Below, piece by piece: positions 25,984-35,267 of a stretch of DNA of 64,000 nucleotides (positions are counted from its first letter, which is position 1; each line of letters starts with the position of its first letter). The notes below the pieces were generated by a model that searched no databases, was not told the origin of the DNA, and saw only the letters and a program-made list of their open reading frames with translations. The stretch is from Gemmatimonadota bacterium (lineage in GTDB: Bacteria > Gemmatimonadota > Gemmatimonadetes > Longimicrobiales > Gaopeijiaceae): NCBI GenBank assembly GCA_021295815.1, contig JAGWBQ010000011.1:32378-96377 (forward strand), read 5' to 3'. The translations under genes and the position numbers were made by a program.

Positions 25984-26190
25984 ATGTCCGAGCGAGCCGA
26001 GGCCTGGGCCGAAAAGTTGAGCGTCGTTGGCTGGACCCTGGGGGCTACGGCGGTCACCCTCTTGATGGCGGCGTACTTCGATTATCCTTGGGTAGTGGGA
26101 ATCGGGTTCCAGGTCCTCCTTACAGCCGCAGTTGTCGGCGGCGTCCTGCTTTACGGTAAGGCGAAGGCCAGTAAAAGCGGGGACCGGTAG
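25984..26190 (+). CDS. Small two-helix membrane protein
   Basis: A 68-residue product has two hydrophobic segments (VVGWTLGATAVTLLMAAYF and VVGIGFQVLLTAAVVGGVLLY) and a basic tail (GKAKASKSGDR), implying a hairpin in the inner membrane. GGGGAGGGGAG directly upstream of the ATG is a good ribosome site. No family is recognised. It follows the transposase relic and ends before a fragment of the dispersed repeat. Confidence 0.6.
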   Translation: MSERAEAWAEKLSVVGWTLGATAVTLLMAAYFDYPWVVGIGFQVLLTAAVVGGVLLYGKAKASKSGDR

Positions 26191-26222
26191 ACAAAAAAGC
26201 TGGCGTCTCTACTAGCGGCCTG

Positions 26223-26262
26223 CGGCGAAACTCGAGCGAGAGCCGAGAGCGGCTGAGCGTCG
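26223..26262 (+). repeat. Dispersed intergenic repeat, 5' module only (copy C)
   Basis: CGGCGAAACTCGAGCGAGAG, followed by CCGAGAGCGGCTGAGC, matches the first part of copy A (GAAACTCGCACGAGC ... GAGAGCGAGCTGAGC). It lies in the 90-bp convergent gap between the small membrane-protein gene and the DUF420 gene. The middle and 3' modules are absent. Confidence 0.55.
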
Positions 26263-26280
26263 GTGGGTGAAGGCCGATCC

Positions 26281-26718
26281 CTACCGGTACCCGAACACAT
26301 GGTACAGCAGGACGTAGACGACGAGCCCGGTCACCGACACGTACGCCCACACCGGCAAGGTCCAGCGCGCGAGAGCGGCGTGAGCGCGGAATCGCCGCCG
26401 CCCGACGAGAAAAAGCAGCCTCGCCACGAGGGGTACGACCACCGTCGCCAGGGCCATGTGCGAGAATAGGATTACGAGATAGACGGTCTTCGCCGCACCC
26501 TCGGCATCGACCTCGTGAGTGCCGGTCACCAGAAAGCGGGTCACATAGGAGAGCAGGAAGATCGCGGAAGAGCCTACCGCGACGACCATCGCCGTCCGAT
26601 GCGCATGGAGGCGTCGCCGTCGTACTGAGCGGTACCCGACGAACAGCGCACATGCGCTGGTCGCGTTGAGCAGGGCGTTCAGGAAGGCGAGGCCGTCGCC
26701 GAGCGTCTGCGAGTCCAT
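26281..26718 (-). CDS. DUF420-family membrane protein
   Basis: The 145-residue protein starts at ATG 26718 (GGGAG upstream) and has four membrane helices with conserved His residues at RLHAHRTAM, LFSHMALA, FRAHAALARWTLPVW and YHVFGYR. DUF420 proteins (CtaM/YozB-like) occur with cytochrome c oxidase biogenesis genes. It follows the heme A synthase gene by 16 bp, consistent with a role in heme-copper oxidase assembly. The upstream open extension to 26949 lies inside the heme A synthase gene and is not used. Confidence 0.85.
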   Translation of the reverse strand: MDSQTLGDGLAFLNALLNATSACALFVGYRSVRRRRLHAHRTAMVVAVGSSAIFLLSYVTRFLVTGTHEVDAEGAAKTVYLVILFSHMALATVVVPLVARLLFLVGRRRFRAHAALARWTLPVWAYVSVTGLVVYVLLYHVFGYR

Positions 26719-26734
26719 GTTGGCCGGCTCCCTT

Positions 26735-27682
26735 TCAATTGGCGGCCCCGACGGCCCGACGGCGATTTCCAGGGCCGTCGTCCATGAGGGTGTCGAGTCG
26801 AGCGAGTCTGACCAGGCAGAGCAAGAGCAGCGCTGCCCCCAGCGTGTGCGCCGAGACCAGCTCCACGCTGAGGCGGGCAAGGACGGAGAAGATCCCGAGG
26901 AGGACCTGCGCGGCCACGAGACCGAAAGCGGTCCAGCCCCACTTCGCATCCGCCGGCGTCCTCTTCGCCACCCGCCGCGCCAGCCATGCCACAGCCACCA
27001 GCACGGCGAGCGCGAGCAGACGATGGATGAAGTGGACGGTGACCAGAGGGTCGGCGAAGACCGGAATCACTCTCCCTTGGCAGAGAGGGAAGTCGGGACA
27101 GGCGGTGCCCGCGTCCATGTGGCGCACGAGGGCCCCGGACAGCGACTGGACGAAGACGAGTATCGCGACCCACAAGGCCGCCCGGGAAACCCGATCCGCC
27201 TGCGGGTCGTCGGCCGGTTCTTCCCCTGACGGACGTCCCGTCCACCGGCCGGTAGCCGACGCGACCACGAAGGCCAGCGCCAGGAAGACGAACGCGAGGC
27301 CGAGGTGGGTCGTCGAGACCGCGTCGGGCAAACGGTAGATGACGGTGAGGCCGCCGAAGACCGCCTGAACGAGCAGGAGCCCCAAGCCCAGCCAGCTCAG
27401 CCGTTCGATCGCGCCCCCTCCCCCCCCCTGCGAGCGTAGCGCCCAGATCGCGATTCCCCAAATGACGATCAGCCCGCCGGCGACCAACCGGTGCAGGTGC
27501 TCCCAGAACACCCCGCCGACCATGCGCGGCATCACCTGTCCGAAGCAGAGCGGCCAATCCGGACAGGCCAGGCTCGAGCCTGTGGCATGCACGACGCTGC
27601 CGAGCGTGATCAGGCCGACGGTCCACAGAACCGCGAAGGCGTAGAGACGCCCGGCGAGCGTCCATGAAGCCGGGCCGGTCAC
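26735..27682 (-). CDS. ctaA: Heme A synthase (COX15/CtaA)
   Basis: CtaA oxidises the C8 methyl of heme O to make heme A for cytochrome oxidases. The 315-residue protein has eight membrane helices in two four-helix halves. Conserved heme-ligand histidines are seen in EHLHRLVAG, STTHLGLAF, HFIHRLLAL and SAHTLGAAL, and extracytoplasmic cysteine pairs in CPDWPLC and CPDFPLC. Its start codon overlaps the stop of the acyl-CoA dehydrogenase gene (ATGA at 27679-27682), and the DUF420 gene follows. Heme O synthase and oxidase subunit genes are not in the window. Confidence 0.95.
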   Translation of the reverse strand: MTGPASWTLAGRLYAFAVLWTVGLITLGSVVHATGSSLACPDWPLCFGQVMPRMVGGVFWEHLHRLVAGGLIVIWGIAIWALRSQGGGGGAIERLSWLGLGLLLVQAVFGGLTVIYRLPDAVSTTHLGLAFVFLALAFVVASATGRWTGRPSGEEPADDPQADRVSRAALWVAILVFVQSLSGALVRHMDAGTACPDFPLCQGRVIPVFADPLVTVHFIHRLLALAVLVAVAWLARRVAKRTPADAKWGWTAFGLVAAQVLLGIFSVLARLSVELVSAHTLGAALLLLCLVRLARLDTLMDDGPGNRRRAVGAAN

Positions 27683-29511
27683 TCAGTTCCGCCCTCTTCG
27701 AGCCACCCGAACTCTCCGGCGAGCGTCCGGCGCGCCACTTGGTTCGCGGCGAGGTCGTCGTTGTCGAAGAGCGTCGCGAAGCGGCCCTCTATGCGGGAAC
27801 GCGCCCTCCGGCAGAAAATGTCCGCGAGCGCCTCCGCTCCCTTGTCGCCCCGTGCGCTCACCCGCCGCGCATGGAGCAGCGTGGCGGTCATGGCCATGAG
27901 GTCGGTGCCGTTGTCGACGAGACGGGCGAGCACGGCCTGCCTTTCTTCGAGCCCTGCCCCGTACCGCGCCATGGCGTGGAATATCTCCCGTGCCAGCCGT
28001 GCCGAACTCGCGGAAATGAAACGGGCGTGCCCGGCCAGCGGTCCGAACCAGCGGTAACGCGGCCAGCCGTGCCATCTCAGGAAGCGGGTCGGATACCACC
28101 ATGCGTACCGGGCCGCCAGCCGCGCCGCCGTTTTAAGCTTGCGCCCCGATCCCGCGCGCGGATCGAGCAGCGGCCGGGCGGCTCGGAAGTGCCAGTCGGT
28201 GGCCTCGCGGGCGATGAAGAGGTGCATGATTTCGCTCGACCCTTCGAAGATGCGGTTGATGCGCATGTCGCGGAGGGCTCTCTCGATGGGCCAGACGGTC
28301 TCGCCGCGCGCCGACAGGGAATCGGCGGTCTCGTAGCCGCGTCCGCCCCTCACCTGCATGGCGTCGTCGACGACCCGCCATCCGGTCTCGGAGGCGAAGA
28401 GCTTGGCCATGGCCGCCTCGATGCGTATGTCGAAGCTGCCCGCGTCCGCCAGCCGGGAGGTGAGCTCGAGCACGGCCTCGAGGGCGAAGGTCGAAGCCGT
28501 CACCCGGGCGATCATCTGCGAGACGGCGTCGTGCTCTCCGACCGGTCTTCCCCACTGGACCCGCTCGTTCCCCCAGCGCCGGCACATCTCGACCGCCAGC
28601 TTGCCCGTGGTCGCGCAGGTCCCGATCAGCGAGAGCCTGCCGGTGTTCAGTGTGATCAGGGCCAGCTTGAGCCCCTTGCCTTCCTCCCAGAGCAGGTTCT
28701 CACGCGGCACCATCACGTCCGTGAAGCGCATGACTCCGTTGGAGATCGCCCGCATCCCCATGAACTCGCACTCCTGCGTGACTTCGACGCCGGGCCAGTC
28801 CGTCTCCACCATGAAGGCCGAGATCGGGTGGTTGGGGAGGCTCGGGCCGGGCGGCGTCCGCGCCATGACGACGATGATCTCGGCGCGAGGACCGTTCGTG
28901 GTCCAGAGCTTCTCGCCGTTGAGCACCCAGTGGCGTCCGTCCTCGGAAAGCTCCGCCGAGGCGGCCATGCGCGCCGGGTCCGAACCCACGTCGGCCTCGG
29001 TGAGGGCGAAGGCGGAGAGCGCTCCCTTCGCCAGCCTGGGCAGGTAGCGCTCCTTCTGCTCGTCGGTGCCGAACTTGATGAGGGGAGCCGGTACCCCGAT
29101 GCTCTGATGGGCGGAGAGGTAGGCGCTGGTGGAGGCGCAGCGCGAACCCACTATGGCGAGAGCGCGAACGTACGAGAGCTGCGAGAGCTCCAGCCCGCCG
29201 TACTTCCGCGGAATCTTGATGCCGAAGGCTCCTATCTCGGCCAGGCCGTCGAGGATCGCCTGCGGCACCTCCCCTTCCCGGTCGAAGCGATCTCCGTCGA
29301 TTTCCGCGTTCGCGAATGAGCGGAGCCGGTCGAGAAACGCGGCGGCGCGACGGCGCTCCTTCGGGTCGGCGGGAGGATCCTTTCTTAAGAGGGTGGGATC
29401 GAAACGTCCATTAAAGAGCTGGGCGGCGAAACTGGGGAGGACGAGTTTCTCGTCGCGAGCGTGCTCGGCCACCGCGCGCGCCTCCGCTGCGGTCACGGCG
29501 GCTGTCTTCAC
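27679..29511 (-). CDS. Acyl-CoA dehydrogenase
   Basis: The protein is about 610 residues from GTG 29511; GTG 29562 is an alternative start. It has the acyl-CoA dehydrogenase fold: GIKIPRKYGGLELSQLSYVRA, the FAD/substrate segment AFALTEADVGSDPARM, WVLNGEKLWTTNG, then the C-terminal helical domain with QVRGGRGYET and RINRIFEGSSEIMHLFIAREA, where the Glu of FEGSSEI is the usual base position. A 190-residue C-terminal extension beyond the core resembles that of long-chain (VLCAD/ACAD9-type) enzymes. It catalyses the first step of fatty-acid beta-oxidation. The downstream overlap with ctaA is probably an operon of convenience. Confidence 0.92.
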   Translation of the reverse strand: MKTAAVTAAEARAVAEHARDEKLVLPSFAAQLFNGRFDPTLLRKDPPADPKERRRAAAFLDRLRSFANAEIDGDRFDREGEVPQAILDGLAEIGAFGIKIPRKYGGLELSQLSYVRALAIVGSRCASTSAYLSAHQSIGVPAPLIKFGTDEQKERYLPRLAKGALSAFALTEADVGSDPARMAASAELSEDGRHWVLNGEKLWTTNGPRAEIIVVMARTPPGPSLPNHPISAFMVETDWPGVEVTQECEFMGMRAISNGVMRFTDVMVPRENLLWEEGKGLKLALITLNTGRLSLIGTCATTGKLAVEMCRRWGNERVQWGRPVGEHDAVSQMIARVTASTFALEAVLELTSRLADAGSFDIRIEAAMAKLFASETGWRVVDDAMQVRGGRGYETADSLSARGETVWPIERALRDMRINRIFEGSSEIMHLFIAREATDWHFRAARPLLDPRAGSGRKLKTAARLAARYAWWYPTRFLRWHGWPRYRWFGPLAGHARFISASSARLAREIFHAMARYGAGLEERQAVLARLVDNGTDLMAMTATLLHARRVSARGDKGAEALADIFCRRARSRIEGRFATLFDNDDLAANQVARRTLAGEFGWLEEGGTE

Positions 29512-29723
29512 TTCACTCAGATCCCCCCCTTCGGGCGAAGCGGCCCGTGGACAACCCCTCACGGAACTTGAACGGCTTCTGCGCCCGGGCGGCTTCCCGA
29601 GCGTCCCGGCGAGCTACCCGCACACGCCGAACTTGCTCCTTCATCGCCCCTTTTTCGGCGAAGGCCCCGTCGCTGTCGCCGCCGCCCGCTGGACAGCGCC
29701 GCGGTTCGGCCCAATATTGGAAC

Positions 29724-30209
29724 ATGCCTCAGGACCGATTTTCATCGATCAAGCTGATCGCCCTCGCCATCCCGATCGTCATCGCGGGCGGCTGCGTGTC
29801 GTACGCGCAGACCTCCGTAGCCGAACTCGAGCCGACCGACAAGGTCCGGATCGAGATCGACGACTCCGAGGTCGCGCGGCTGCTCGCGTTCGTGGACGAC
29901 CGTTCGCAGTCGGTCTCCGGCGACTTCGTCCACGCGTCCGAAGACTCCATCTCGGTGGTCGTGCGCACTCCGGCCTCCTACTCCAAGGTCTCCATCCCCC
30001 TGTCGGCGATCGTGCTGCTCGAGCGTGGCCGCACCAACGTCGCCGCGAACGTGATCGGTTCGGCGGCGCTGCTGGGAGGACTGACCGCGATCGCGGTCGC
30101 GGGATTCGACGGCGGCGGCCAGGATCCCACCGATCTCGGCGGCACCGACGAGTTCAGGGGACGCGTGGTTCTGATCTCCCTGCCGCTGAGCCTTCTCCTG
30201 GGCGGGTAG
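29724..30209 (+). CDS. Small lipoprotein of unknown function
   Basis: The 161-residue product starts MPQDRFSSIKLIALAIPIVIAGGC, a lipoprotein signal with lipobox IAGGC. The mature part has a beta-rich domain (KVRIEIDDSEVARLL ... VSGDFVHASEDSISVVV), and a Gly-rich hydrophobic region near the end (NVIGSAALLGGLTAIAVAG) may be a membrane or glycine-zipper segment. No family is recognised. It is divergent from the acyl-CoA dehydrogenase gene and convergent with the 30218-30613 membrane-protein gene. ATG at 29724 is chosen because the signal peptide begins there; the longer frame from 29547 is Arg-rich and unlikely. Confidence 0.72.
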   Translation: MPQDRFSSIKLIALAIPIVIAGGCVSYAQTSVAELEPTDKVRIEIDDSEVARLLAFVDDRSQSVSGDFVHASEDSISVVVRTPASYSKVSIPLSAIVLLERGRTNVAANVIGSAALLGGLTAIAVAGFDGGGQDPTDLGGTDEFRGRVVLISLPLSLLLGG

Positions 30210-30217
30210 CCGGGCTG

Positions 30218-30613
30218 CTAGAACCCGAGGAAGGGCAGCGCCTGTCTGTCGATCGCCTTCATGCCCGCCACGAACATCCCGAGGACAATGACGGTCGCCG
30301 CGGCGTAAGGCAGGTGAGTGCGTTCCGCCGCCGGCCGGCGGCGCATCACCATGGGCACCACGTGGGCCAGACCTGCGGCGAGCACCATGGTCGCGATGTG
30401 ACCGATGAGCTGGGAATAGAAGGGCCGGGTGAAGAGCATGACCGCGCCCAGAAGCACGTTCAAGTCCACGCTGGCGGTGAAGGTCGCGGAAAGTATGCGC
30501 ATGGTCCGGTCCCACGGACGGCGGGTCGCCATCGCCCAGAGGGCGTAGAGGACGAGCGCGAGACCGGCCAGCAAGACGAGGTAGCGTAGTCCGGAGTGCG
30601 CGTGAAAGAGCAT
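30218..30613 (-). CDS. Four-helix membrane protein, possibly heme-binding
   Basis: The 131-residue protein from ATG 30613 begins MLFHAHSGLRYLVLLAGLAL and has four hydrophobic helices. Regularly placed His residues (HAHSG, IGHIATM, LAHVVPM) could be heme ligands, giving a cytochrome-b-like bundle, but this is not proven. Similar HSGLR-type proteins are known to me only as hypothetical membrane proteins in FCB-group genomes. It is a single gene convergent with the small lipoprotein and divergent from the SusC gene. Confidence 0.75.
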   Translation of the reverse strand: MLFHAHSGLRYLVLLAGLALVLYALWAMATRRPWDRTMRILSATFTASVDLNVLLGAVMLFTRPFYSQLIGHIATMVLAAGLAHVVPMVMRRRPAAERTHLPYAAATVIVLGMFVAGMKAIDRQALPFLGF

Positions 30614-30717
30614 GTGGTCGCAGGTTGTGGGTGGAGATCGTCGCGTCCGCGCGGGCGGGACACGGGACACCGGAGGCTACCCCGTAAGACCCGCCGAGTA
30701 TCCGCGTAGCTATGTGG

Positions 30718-30747
30718 TTTGGCCTGCTGCTGTTTTAATGCTATCTT
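30718..30747 (+). promoter_or_regulatory. Likely promoter of the SusC/SusD operon
   Basis: TTTG at 30718-30721 and TATCTT at 30742-30747 are separated by 20 bases, matching the spacing of the -33/-7 promoter type of Bacteroidota. The predicted transcript would have a leader of about 85 bases before the ATG at 30838, which carries a GGGGG ribosome site. Confidence 0.4.
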
Positions 30748-30837
30748 CCGTCGCCTCTTCGAACGCTGAGGAGAAGAGCCTGCCGGGGGCAGAACGCTCC
30801 CTTCAGGCATACGGTTCAACTTCAGAACGGGGGAAAT

Positions 30838-33828
30838 ATGTTCCGAACGAAGTTCGCAGTGGGACCCTCCCGGATCATGGGACGCGCTCTCATTGGAGTC
30901 GCGTTGGCGCTCGCTGCAGCCTGGGCACCGGTCCAGGCCCAGGTGGGCACCGTGACGGGAGTAGTGAGGGATGCCGCCACCGGCCAACCGATCGCCGGAG
31001 CGCAGGTCAGCATACCCGCACTCACGATCGGCCGTGTGGCCAACAACGTCGGGCGGTACCTCCTGCCGGCGGTGCCGACAGGGACGCACACCATCACCGT
31101 CACCTACATCGGTTACGGTACGGCCGAGGCCGAGGTCACGGTGTCGGCCGGGGGCACGGTCACCCAGGATTTCGACATCGATTCGGAGACGATCGGCCTC
31201 GAAGGTATCGTGGTGACCGGCACCGCAGGCGCAGCCAGGCGGCGTGAGATCGGCAATTCGATCAGCCAGATCAACGAATCGACCATCGCCGCTCAACCGG
31301 TGACCACGGTAGCCAACATCCTTCAGGGGCGCACGGTGGGCGCGACGGTTCTCTCAAACGGCGGCATGATCGGCGCAGGCAGCACGATCAAGCTGCGGGG
31401 GAACAACTCGATCTCCCAGGGCAACTCGCCCCTCATCTACGTCGACGGCGTGCGCATGCGTTCCACCGGCCTAATCCATTCCGACGAGGCCAACCAGCAG
31501 ACCAACCCGATCGACGACATCAATCCGGACGACATCGAGCGCATCGAGGTCATCAAGGGGGCTGCGGCGACCACCCTCTACGGGACCGAGGCCGCCGGAG
31601 GCGTGATCCAGGTCTTCACCAAGCGTGGGGCAGCCGGTGCGCCGGCGTGGAGCCTGAGCATCGACCAGGGCGTCAACAGCCTCGGTCACATCGGCCCCTC
31701 CGCCGACATCAACCCGACGGGGCTCGGGCTCAACAATTGCAACTTCACCGGTAACGACGCCTTCCCGGGCGGCGACCCGATGTTCCCGGCCGATCCGAGC
31801 TGTCCGGCCTCGGGTTCGTGGCTCAAGAACGGCTACATGCAGCGCTACAACCTTTCCGTGCGCGGCGGAGCCGAGAACGTCAACTACTTCATGTCGGCCT
31901 CCTGGGGCGACAACCGCGGCGTCTTCGACGGCGCGGCCTGCGCGGAGAACGTCGAAGGCGCGGTCCAATGCGGCGCGGACGCGGGCTACACCGAGCCTGA
32001 CCAGGGCCAGCGGTCCTACAGCGTGCGCGGCAATTTCAGCTTCACCCCGGTCGAGGGGTTGGACGTGCGCTGGAACAGCTACTACAGCCACAAGAACGTC
32101 GACTGGCTCCCCGACGGCAACAACGCCGAAGGCATGCTGCTGAACATCTTCCGCGGTGGATCCGACTACACCAACGACGAAGACGGCAAGGTGCTTACCA
32201 TGGGCGTCCAAAACCTGAACGACCACTTCGTCACCGGCTTCAACTTCCTATACTCGACCGGCAGGATCATCCACCGGCTCGACACCGGACTCGACTGGAC
32301 GCGCAACACCTACTACGAAGATCGGCCCTGGGGCTACTTCTACGTCCCGCTCGGCAACCGCGAGGTCGACGACAGGACCACGAGGCAGCTCACCTTCGAC
32401 TACGCCGGTTCCTGGGCAACCAACTTCGGCGAAATCTCCTCGTCCTTCTCCTGGGGCGGTCAGCTCTACGACAACTTCAGCTCCGGCGTGAACGGCTACG
32501 GCGACGACTTCGCCGGTCCGGGCGCCAAGGTTCTGGAGTCCGGAGCCATCACGGAGGCCTTCGAATACAACTCCAAGGTCACCAGCGGCGGCTTCTTCCT
32601 CCAGGAGCAGATCGGCTTCGGCGACCGTCTCTTCATCACCGGTGGCGTGCGCGTCGACGGTCACTCGGCGTTCGGACAGGATTTCGGCCTTGCTCCCTAC
32701 CCCAAGGCCTCGCTCTCCTACGTCATCTCCGACGAGTCCTTCTGGGGCGGCCCCATCAACTCGCTCAAGCTGCGGGCGGCGATCGGCGAGTCCGGCAAGG
32801 CGCCCGGTCTCTTCGCCGCCGCGCGGACCTGGGAGTCGGTCGCGGGCGACAACGGGCAGCCGGCCGTCACTCCCGACAACCTCGGAAATCCCAACCTCGG
32901 TCCCGAGCGTACGATCGAGATGGAGTTCGGGTTCGACGGCACCGCGTTGGACGGTCGGGTCAGCTTCGAGGCGACATACTTCGATCAGGCGACGCGCGAC
33001 GCTCTCGTCAACGTGCGGCAGCTTCCGTCCGGCGGCTTCGTCGGAACCCAGCTCGAGAACGTGGGCGAAGTTTCGAACAAAGGCTTCGAGTTCATGGCCG
33101 ACGCAACCGTGATCGCGACCGAGACCATCCGCTGGAACTTAGGCGGCAGATGGTCCGACATCCGTTCGAACGTCGTCAGCCTCGGCGGCCAGGAGAGCAT
33201 CAACCTCGGTTGGCGGAACTACATTCGCGTGGGCCACGCCCTTCCCGAATTCTGTCACGACCGCGTGCAGAACCCGGAAGCGATCGGTGCGCCGGAGTTC
33301 GAGGAAGAGTGCCTGGGTCCGACGACTCCCGTTCGTCAGCTCGGCCTGAACACCTCGCTCACGTTAGCCGATCGGCTGACTTTCGATGTCCTCGGCGAAG
33401 GGATGTACGGCCACGTGCTCTCGTCCGGCACCGCCTACCAGAACGCGCGGCGGAACGTATGGCCGCTCTGCCGTCACGTCGCCAACGGCAGCACGCCGGC
33501 CTCCGGCATCGACGAGACTCTCAGCGCGCTCGACAACGCTCTCTGCCACAGGAGCCACACGCGTTACGGCATGTGGACTCAGCCGGCGGACTTCTTCAAG
33601 ATCCGCGCAGCGAGTCTCAGCTACAGAGTCCCCGAGGACATTCTCCCCGAAACCATGCGGGGCCTCACCCTCCGGGTCCAGGGCCGCAACCTCTTCACCT
33701 TCACGGACTACGAAGGTGTGGATCCCGAGGCGTTCGAGGACGGTTCCGCCGAGGTGCTGTTCCGTCAGGAGTACTACAACCTTCCCCCGATCCGCAGCTT
33801 CCAGCTGTCGGTGAAGGTTGACTTCTAG
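30838..33828 (+). CDS. SusC/RagA-family TonB-linked outer-membrane transporter
   Basis: The 996-residue protein has a signal peptide (ending APVQAQ), an N-terminal carboxypeptidase-D-like regulatory domain (VTGVVRDAATGQPIAGAQV ... VTYIGYGTAEAEV), then the plug (SPLIYVDGVRM, DDIERIEVIKGAAATTLYG, AAGGVIQVFTKRG). A long beta-barrel follows, ending in an aromatic residue (SFQLSVKVDF). SusC proteins import oligosaccharides or peptides with a SusD lid, powered by TonB. Cysteine pairs in predicted loops (for example NNCNFTG with DPSCPAS, and GAACAEN with VQCGADAG) suggest disulfide-braced extracellular loops. The SusD gene follows after 11 bp. The substrate is unknown. Confidence 0.95.
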   Translation: MFRTKFAVGPSRIMGRALIGVALALAAAWAPVQAQVGTVTGVVRDAATGQPIAGAQVSIPALTIGRVANNVGRYLLPAVPTGTHTITVTYIGYGTAEAEVTVSAGGTVTQDFDIDSETIGLEGIVVTGTAGAARRREIGNSISQINESTIAAQPVTTVANILQGRTVGATVLSNGGMIGAGSTIKLRGNNSISQGNSPLIYVDGVRMRSTGLIHSDEANQQTNPIDDINPDDIERIEVIKGAAATTLYGTEAAGGVIQVFTKRGAAGAPAWSLSIDQGVNSLGHIGPSADINPTGLGLNNCNFTGNDAFPGGDPMFPADPSCPASGSWLKNGYMQRYNLSVRGGAENVNYFMSASWGDNRGVFDGAACAENVEGAVQCGADAGYTEPDQGQRSYSVRGNFSFTPVEGLDVRWNSYYSHKNVDWLPDGNNAEGMLLNIFRGGSDYTNDEDGKVLTMGVQNLNDHFVTGFNFLYSTGRIIHRLDTGLDWTRNTYYEDRPWGYFYVPLGNREVDDRTTRQLTFDYAGSWATNFGEISSSFSWGGQLYDNFSSGVNGYGDDFAGPGAKVLESGAITEAFEYNSKVTSGGFFLQEQIGFGDRLFITGGVRVDGHSAFGQDFGLAPYPKASLSYVISDESFWGGPINSLKLRAAIGESGKAPGLFAAARTWESVAGDNGQPAVTPDNLGNPNLGPERTIEMEFGFDGTALDGRVSFEATYFDQATRDALVNVRQLPSGGFVGTQLENVGEVSNKGFEFMADATVIATETIRWNLGGRWSDIRSNVVSLGGQESINLGWRNYIRVGHALPEFCHDRVQNPEAIGAPEFEEECLGPTTPVRQLGLNTSLTLADRLTFDVLGEGMYGHVLSSGTAYQNARRNVWPLCRHVANGSTPASGIDETLSALDNALCHRSHTRYGMWTQPADFFKIRAASLSYRVPEDILPETMRGLTLRVQGRNLFTFTDYEGVDPEAFEDGSAEVLFRQEYYNLPPIRSFQLSVKVDF

Positions 33829-33839
33829 GAGGACGCAAC

Positions 33840-35219
33840 ATGACCAAGACAACCAACCTGCGCGCCACCTTCATGGCGCTGATCGCTGCCGGCGCCGTCA
33901 GCCTGGGGGCGTGCGACGCCAGCCTCTTCGACGTCAAGAATCCCGGGAGGATTCTCGACGACGACCTCAACACCGCCGAGGGCGTCAACGCCTTGGTGAC
34001 GGGAATGTCCTCGGACTTCTCCGCCTCGTACGACGACCTCACCTTCATGGTCGCCAGGCTCACCGACGAGCTCGTCGGCTCGGGCTCGTACTTCTCCACC
34101 GGCCGGCTTCGCCGCGGTCTCTTCGACTCCGAGGATTCCGACGGATACTGGAACGGCGTCCAGCGCGCTCGCTGGGTGGCCGAGGGCGGGCTGATCCGCA
34201 TGGCGGCTATCGAAGGATACACCTTCGAAAACAACCCCAACACGGCACGGGCGTACCTCTTCGCCGGCATGGCCAATCGCTGGTTCGGCGAGAATTTCTG
34301 CGAAGTCGTGTTCAGCAAGCCATACACCGATGAGAATCCCGGTCCCGCCGGAGAGGTGGACACCGGCGCACCCCTGCCGCGTTCGGCGGCCTTCACCCGG
34401 GCGATCCCGGCGCTCACCGCAGCCGTCAGCCACGGCAACGGAGCCGGTGCGGACGATATCGTGAACGCGGCTCGCGGAACTCTGGCGCAGGTGTACGTCG
34501 GGCTCGGTGACTGGCAGAACGCGCTGAACTTCGCGGCGCAGGTGCCCACCGACTTCGTGTACTCGGCCGAATACTCCTCCAACTCGGGTCGCGAGGAGAG
34601 CCAGGTATACAACGAGACCCACCGACGTTCGGAAAGCTCGGCGATCATGACCACGGCGGGCACGGTCGGAGCCAACGACCCGCGGACACCGTGGACCAAC
34701 TGCTACGACCCGGCCAACGGCTGCTCGCAGGGGATCAGGAATGGAGCCGACGGCACCACCCCGCACTACCGCCAGGACAAGTACGCCACCCTGGACGACG
34801 ACATTCCGGTGGTGAAGGGCACGGAGATGCGCCTCATCGAAGCCGAGGCGGCTCTGCTGAACGGCGATCTCGGCACCTTCATCGCCAAGATCAACGACGT
34901 GCGCACATTCTGGGAGCTCGATCCCATCGATCCGGGAGCGGTCACGGGTGTCGGTTCGCTCACGGGCGATCCCGAGACTCGGAGCGCTCACAAGACCTCG
35001 ATGAACGGATGGGACATCCTCGACCGCGAGCGCAGCCTCACTAACTGGCTCGAGGGAAGGCGTCTGTGGGATCTCCACCGCTGGGACCATCCCTATCTCA
35101 CCGGGGGCGGCATCATCTACGAGACCACGGTGGCGAGGCGGGCTTCCTGTCTGCCGATCTCGGACCAGGAGTGCCAGGTCAACGAGAACGTGGACTCTTC
35201 CAAGTGCTTCACGATCTGA
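33840..35219 (+). CDS. SusD/RagB-family surface nutrient-binding lipoprotein
   Basis: The 459-residue lipoprotein starts with MTKTTNLRATFMALIAAGAV and lipobox SLGAC. It shows the SusD pattern: DVKNPGRILDDDLNTAEGVNALVTGM, TPR-like helices (ARAYLFAGMANRWFGENFC), and the C-terminal VKGTEMRLIEAEAALLNGDL and LVEGRRLWDLHRWD-like region (LEGRRLWDLHRWD). SusD caps the SusC barrel from the cell surface. AGGAGG lies upstream of the ATG. The C-terminus contains several cysteines (CYDPANGC, SCLPISDQECQ, SSKC). Transcription probably ends at the strong hairpin at 35268-35305. Confidence 0.93.
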   Translation: MTKTTNLRATFMALIAAGAVSLGACDASLFDVKNPGRILDDDLNTAEGVNALVTGMSSDFSASYDDLTFMVARLTDELVGSGSYFSTGRLRRGLFDSEDSDGYWNGVQRARWVAEGGLIRMAAIEGYTFENNPNTARAYLFAGMANRWFGENFCEVVFSKPYTDENPGPAGEVDTGAPLPRSAAFTRAIPALTAAVSHGNGAGADDIVNAARGTLAQVYVGLGDWQNALNFAAQVPTDFVYSAEYSSNSGREESQVYNETHRRSESSAIMTTAGTVGANDPRTPWTNCYDPANGCSQGIRNGADGTTPHYRQDKYATLDDDIPVVKGTEMRLIEAEAALLNGDLGTFIAKINDVRTFWELDPIDPGAVTGVGSLTGDPETRSAHKTSMNGWDILDRERSLTNWLEGRRLWDLHRWDHPYLTGGGIIYETTVARRASCLPISDQECQVNENVDSSKCFTI

Positions 35220-35267
35220 CCTGATGCACTGACCCGGATTCGTCCGCTTCGGGCGAACCCGGCGACG

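Noticed and set aside
29513..29644. 43-codon Arg-rich frame (ATG 29644) ending next to the acyl-CoA dehydrogenase start
   Set aside because: The position would allow translational coupling, but composition is what random high-GC sequence gives and no family is recognisable. Left out for lack of evidence.
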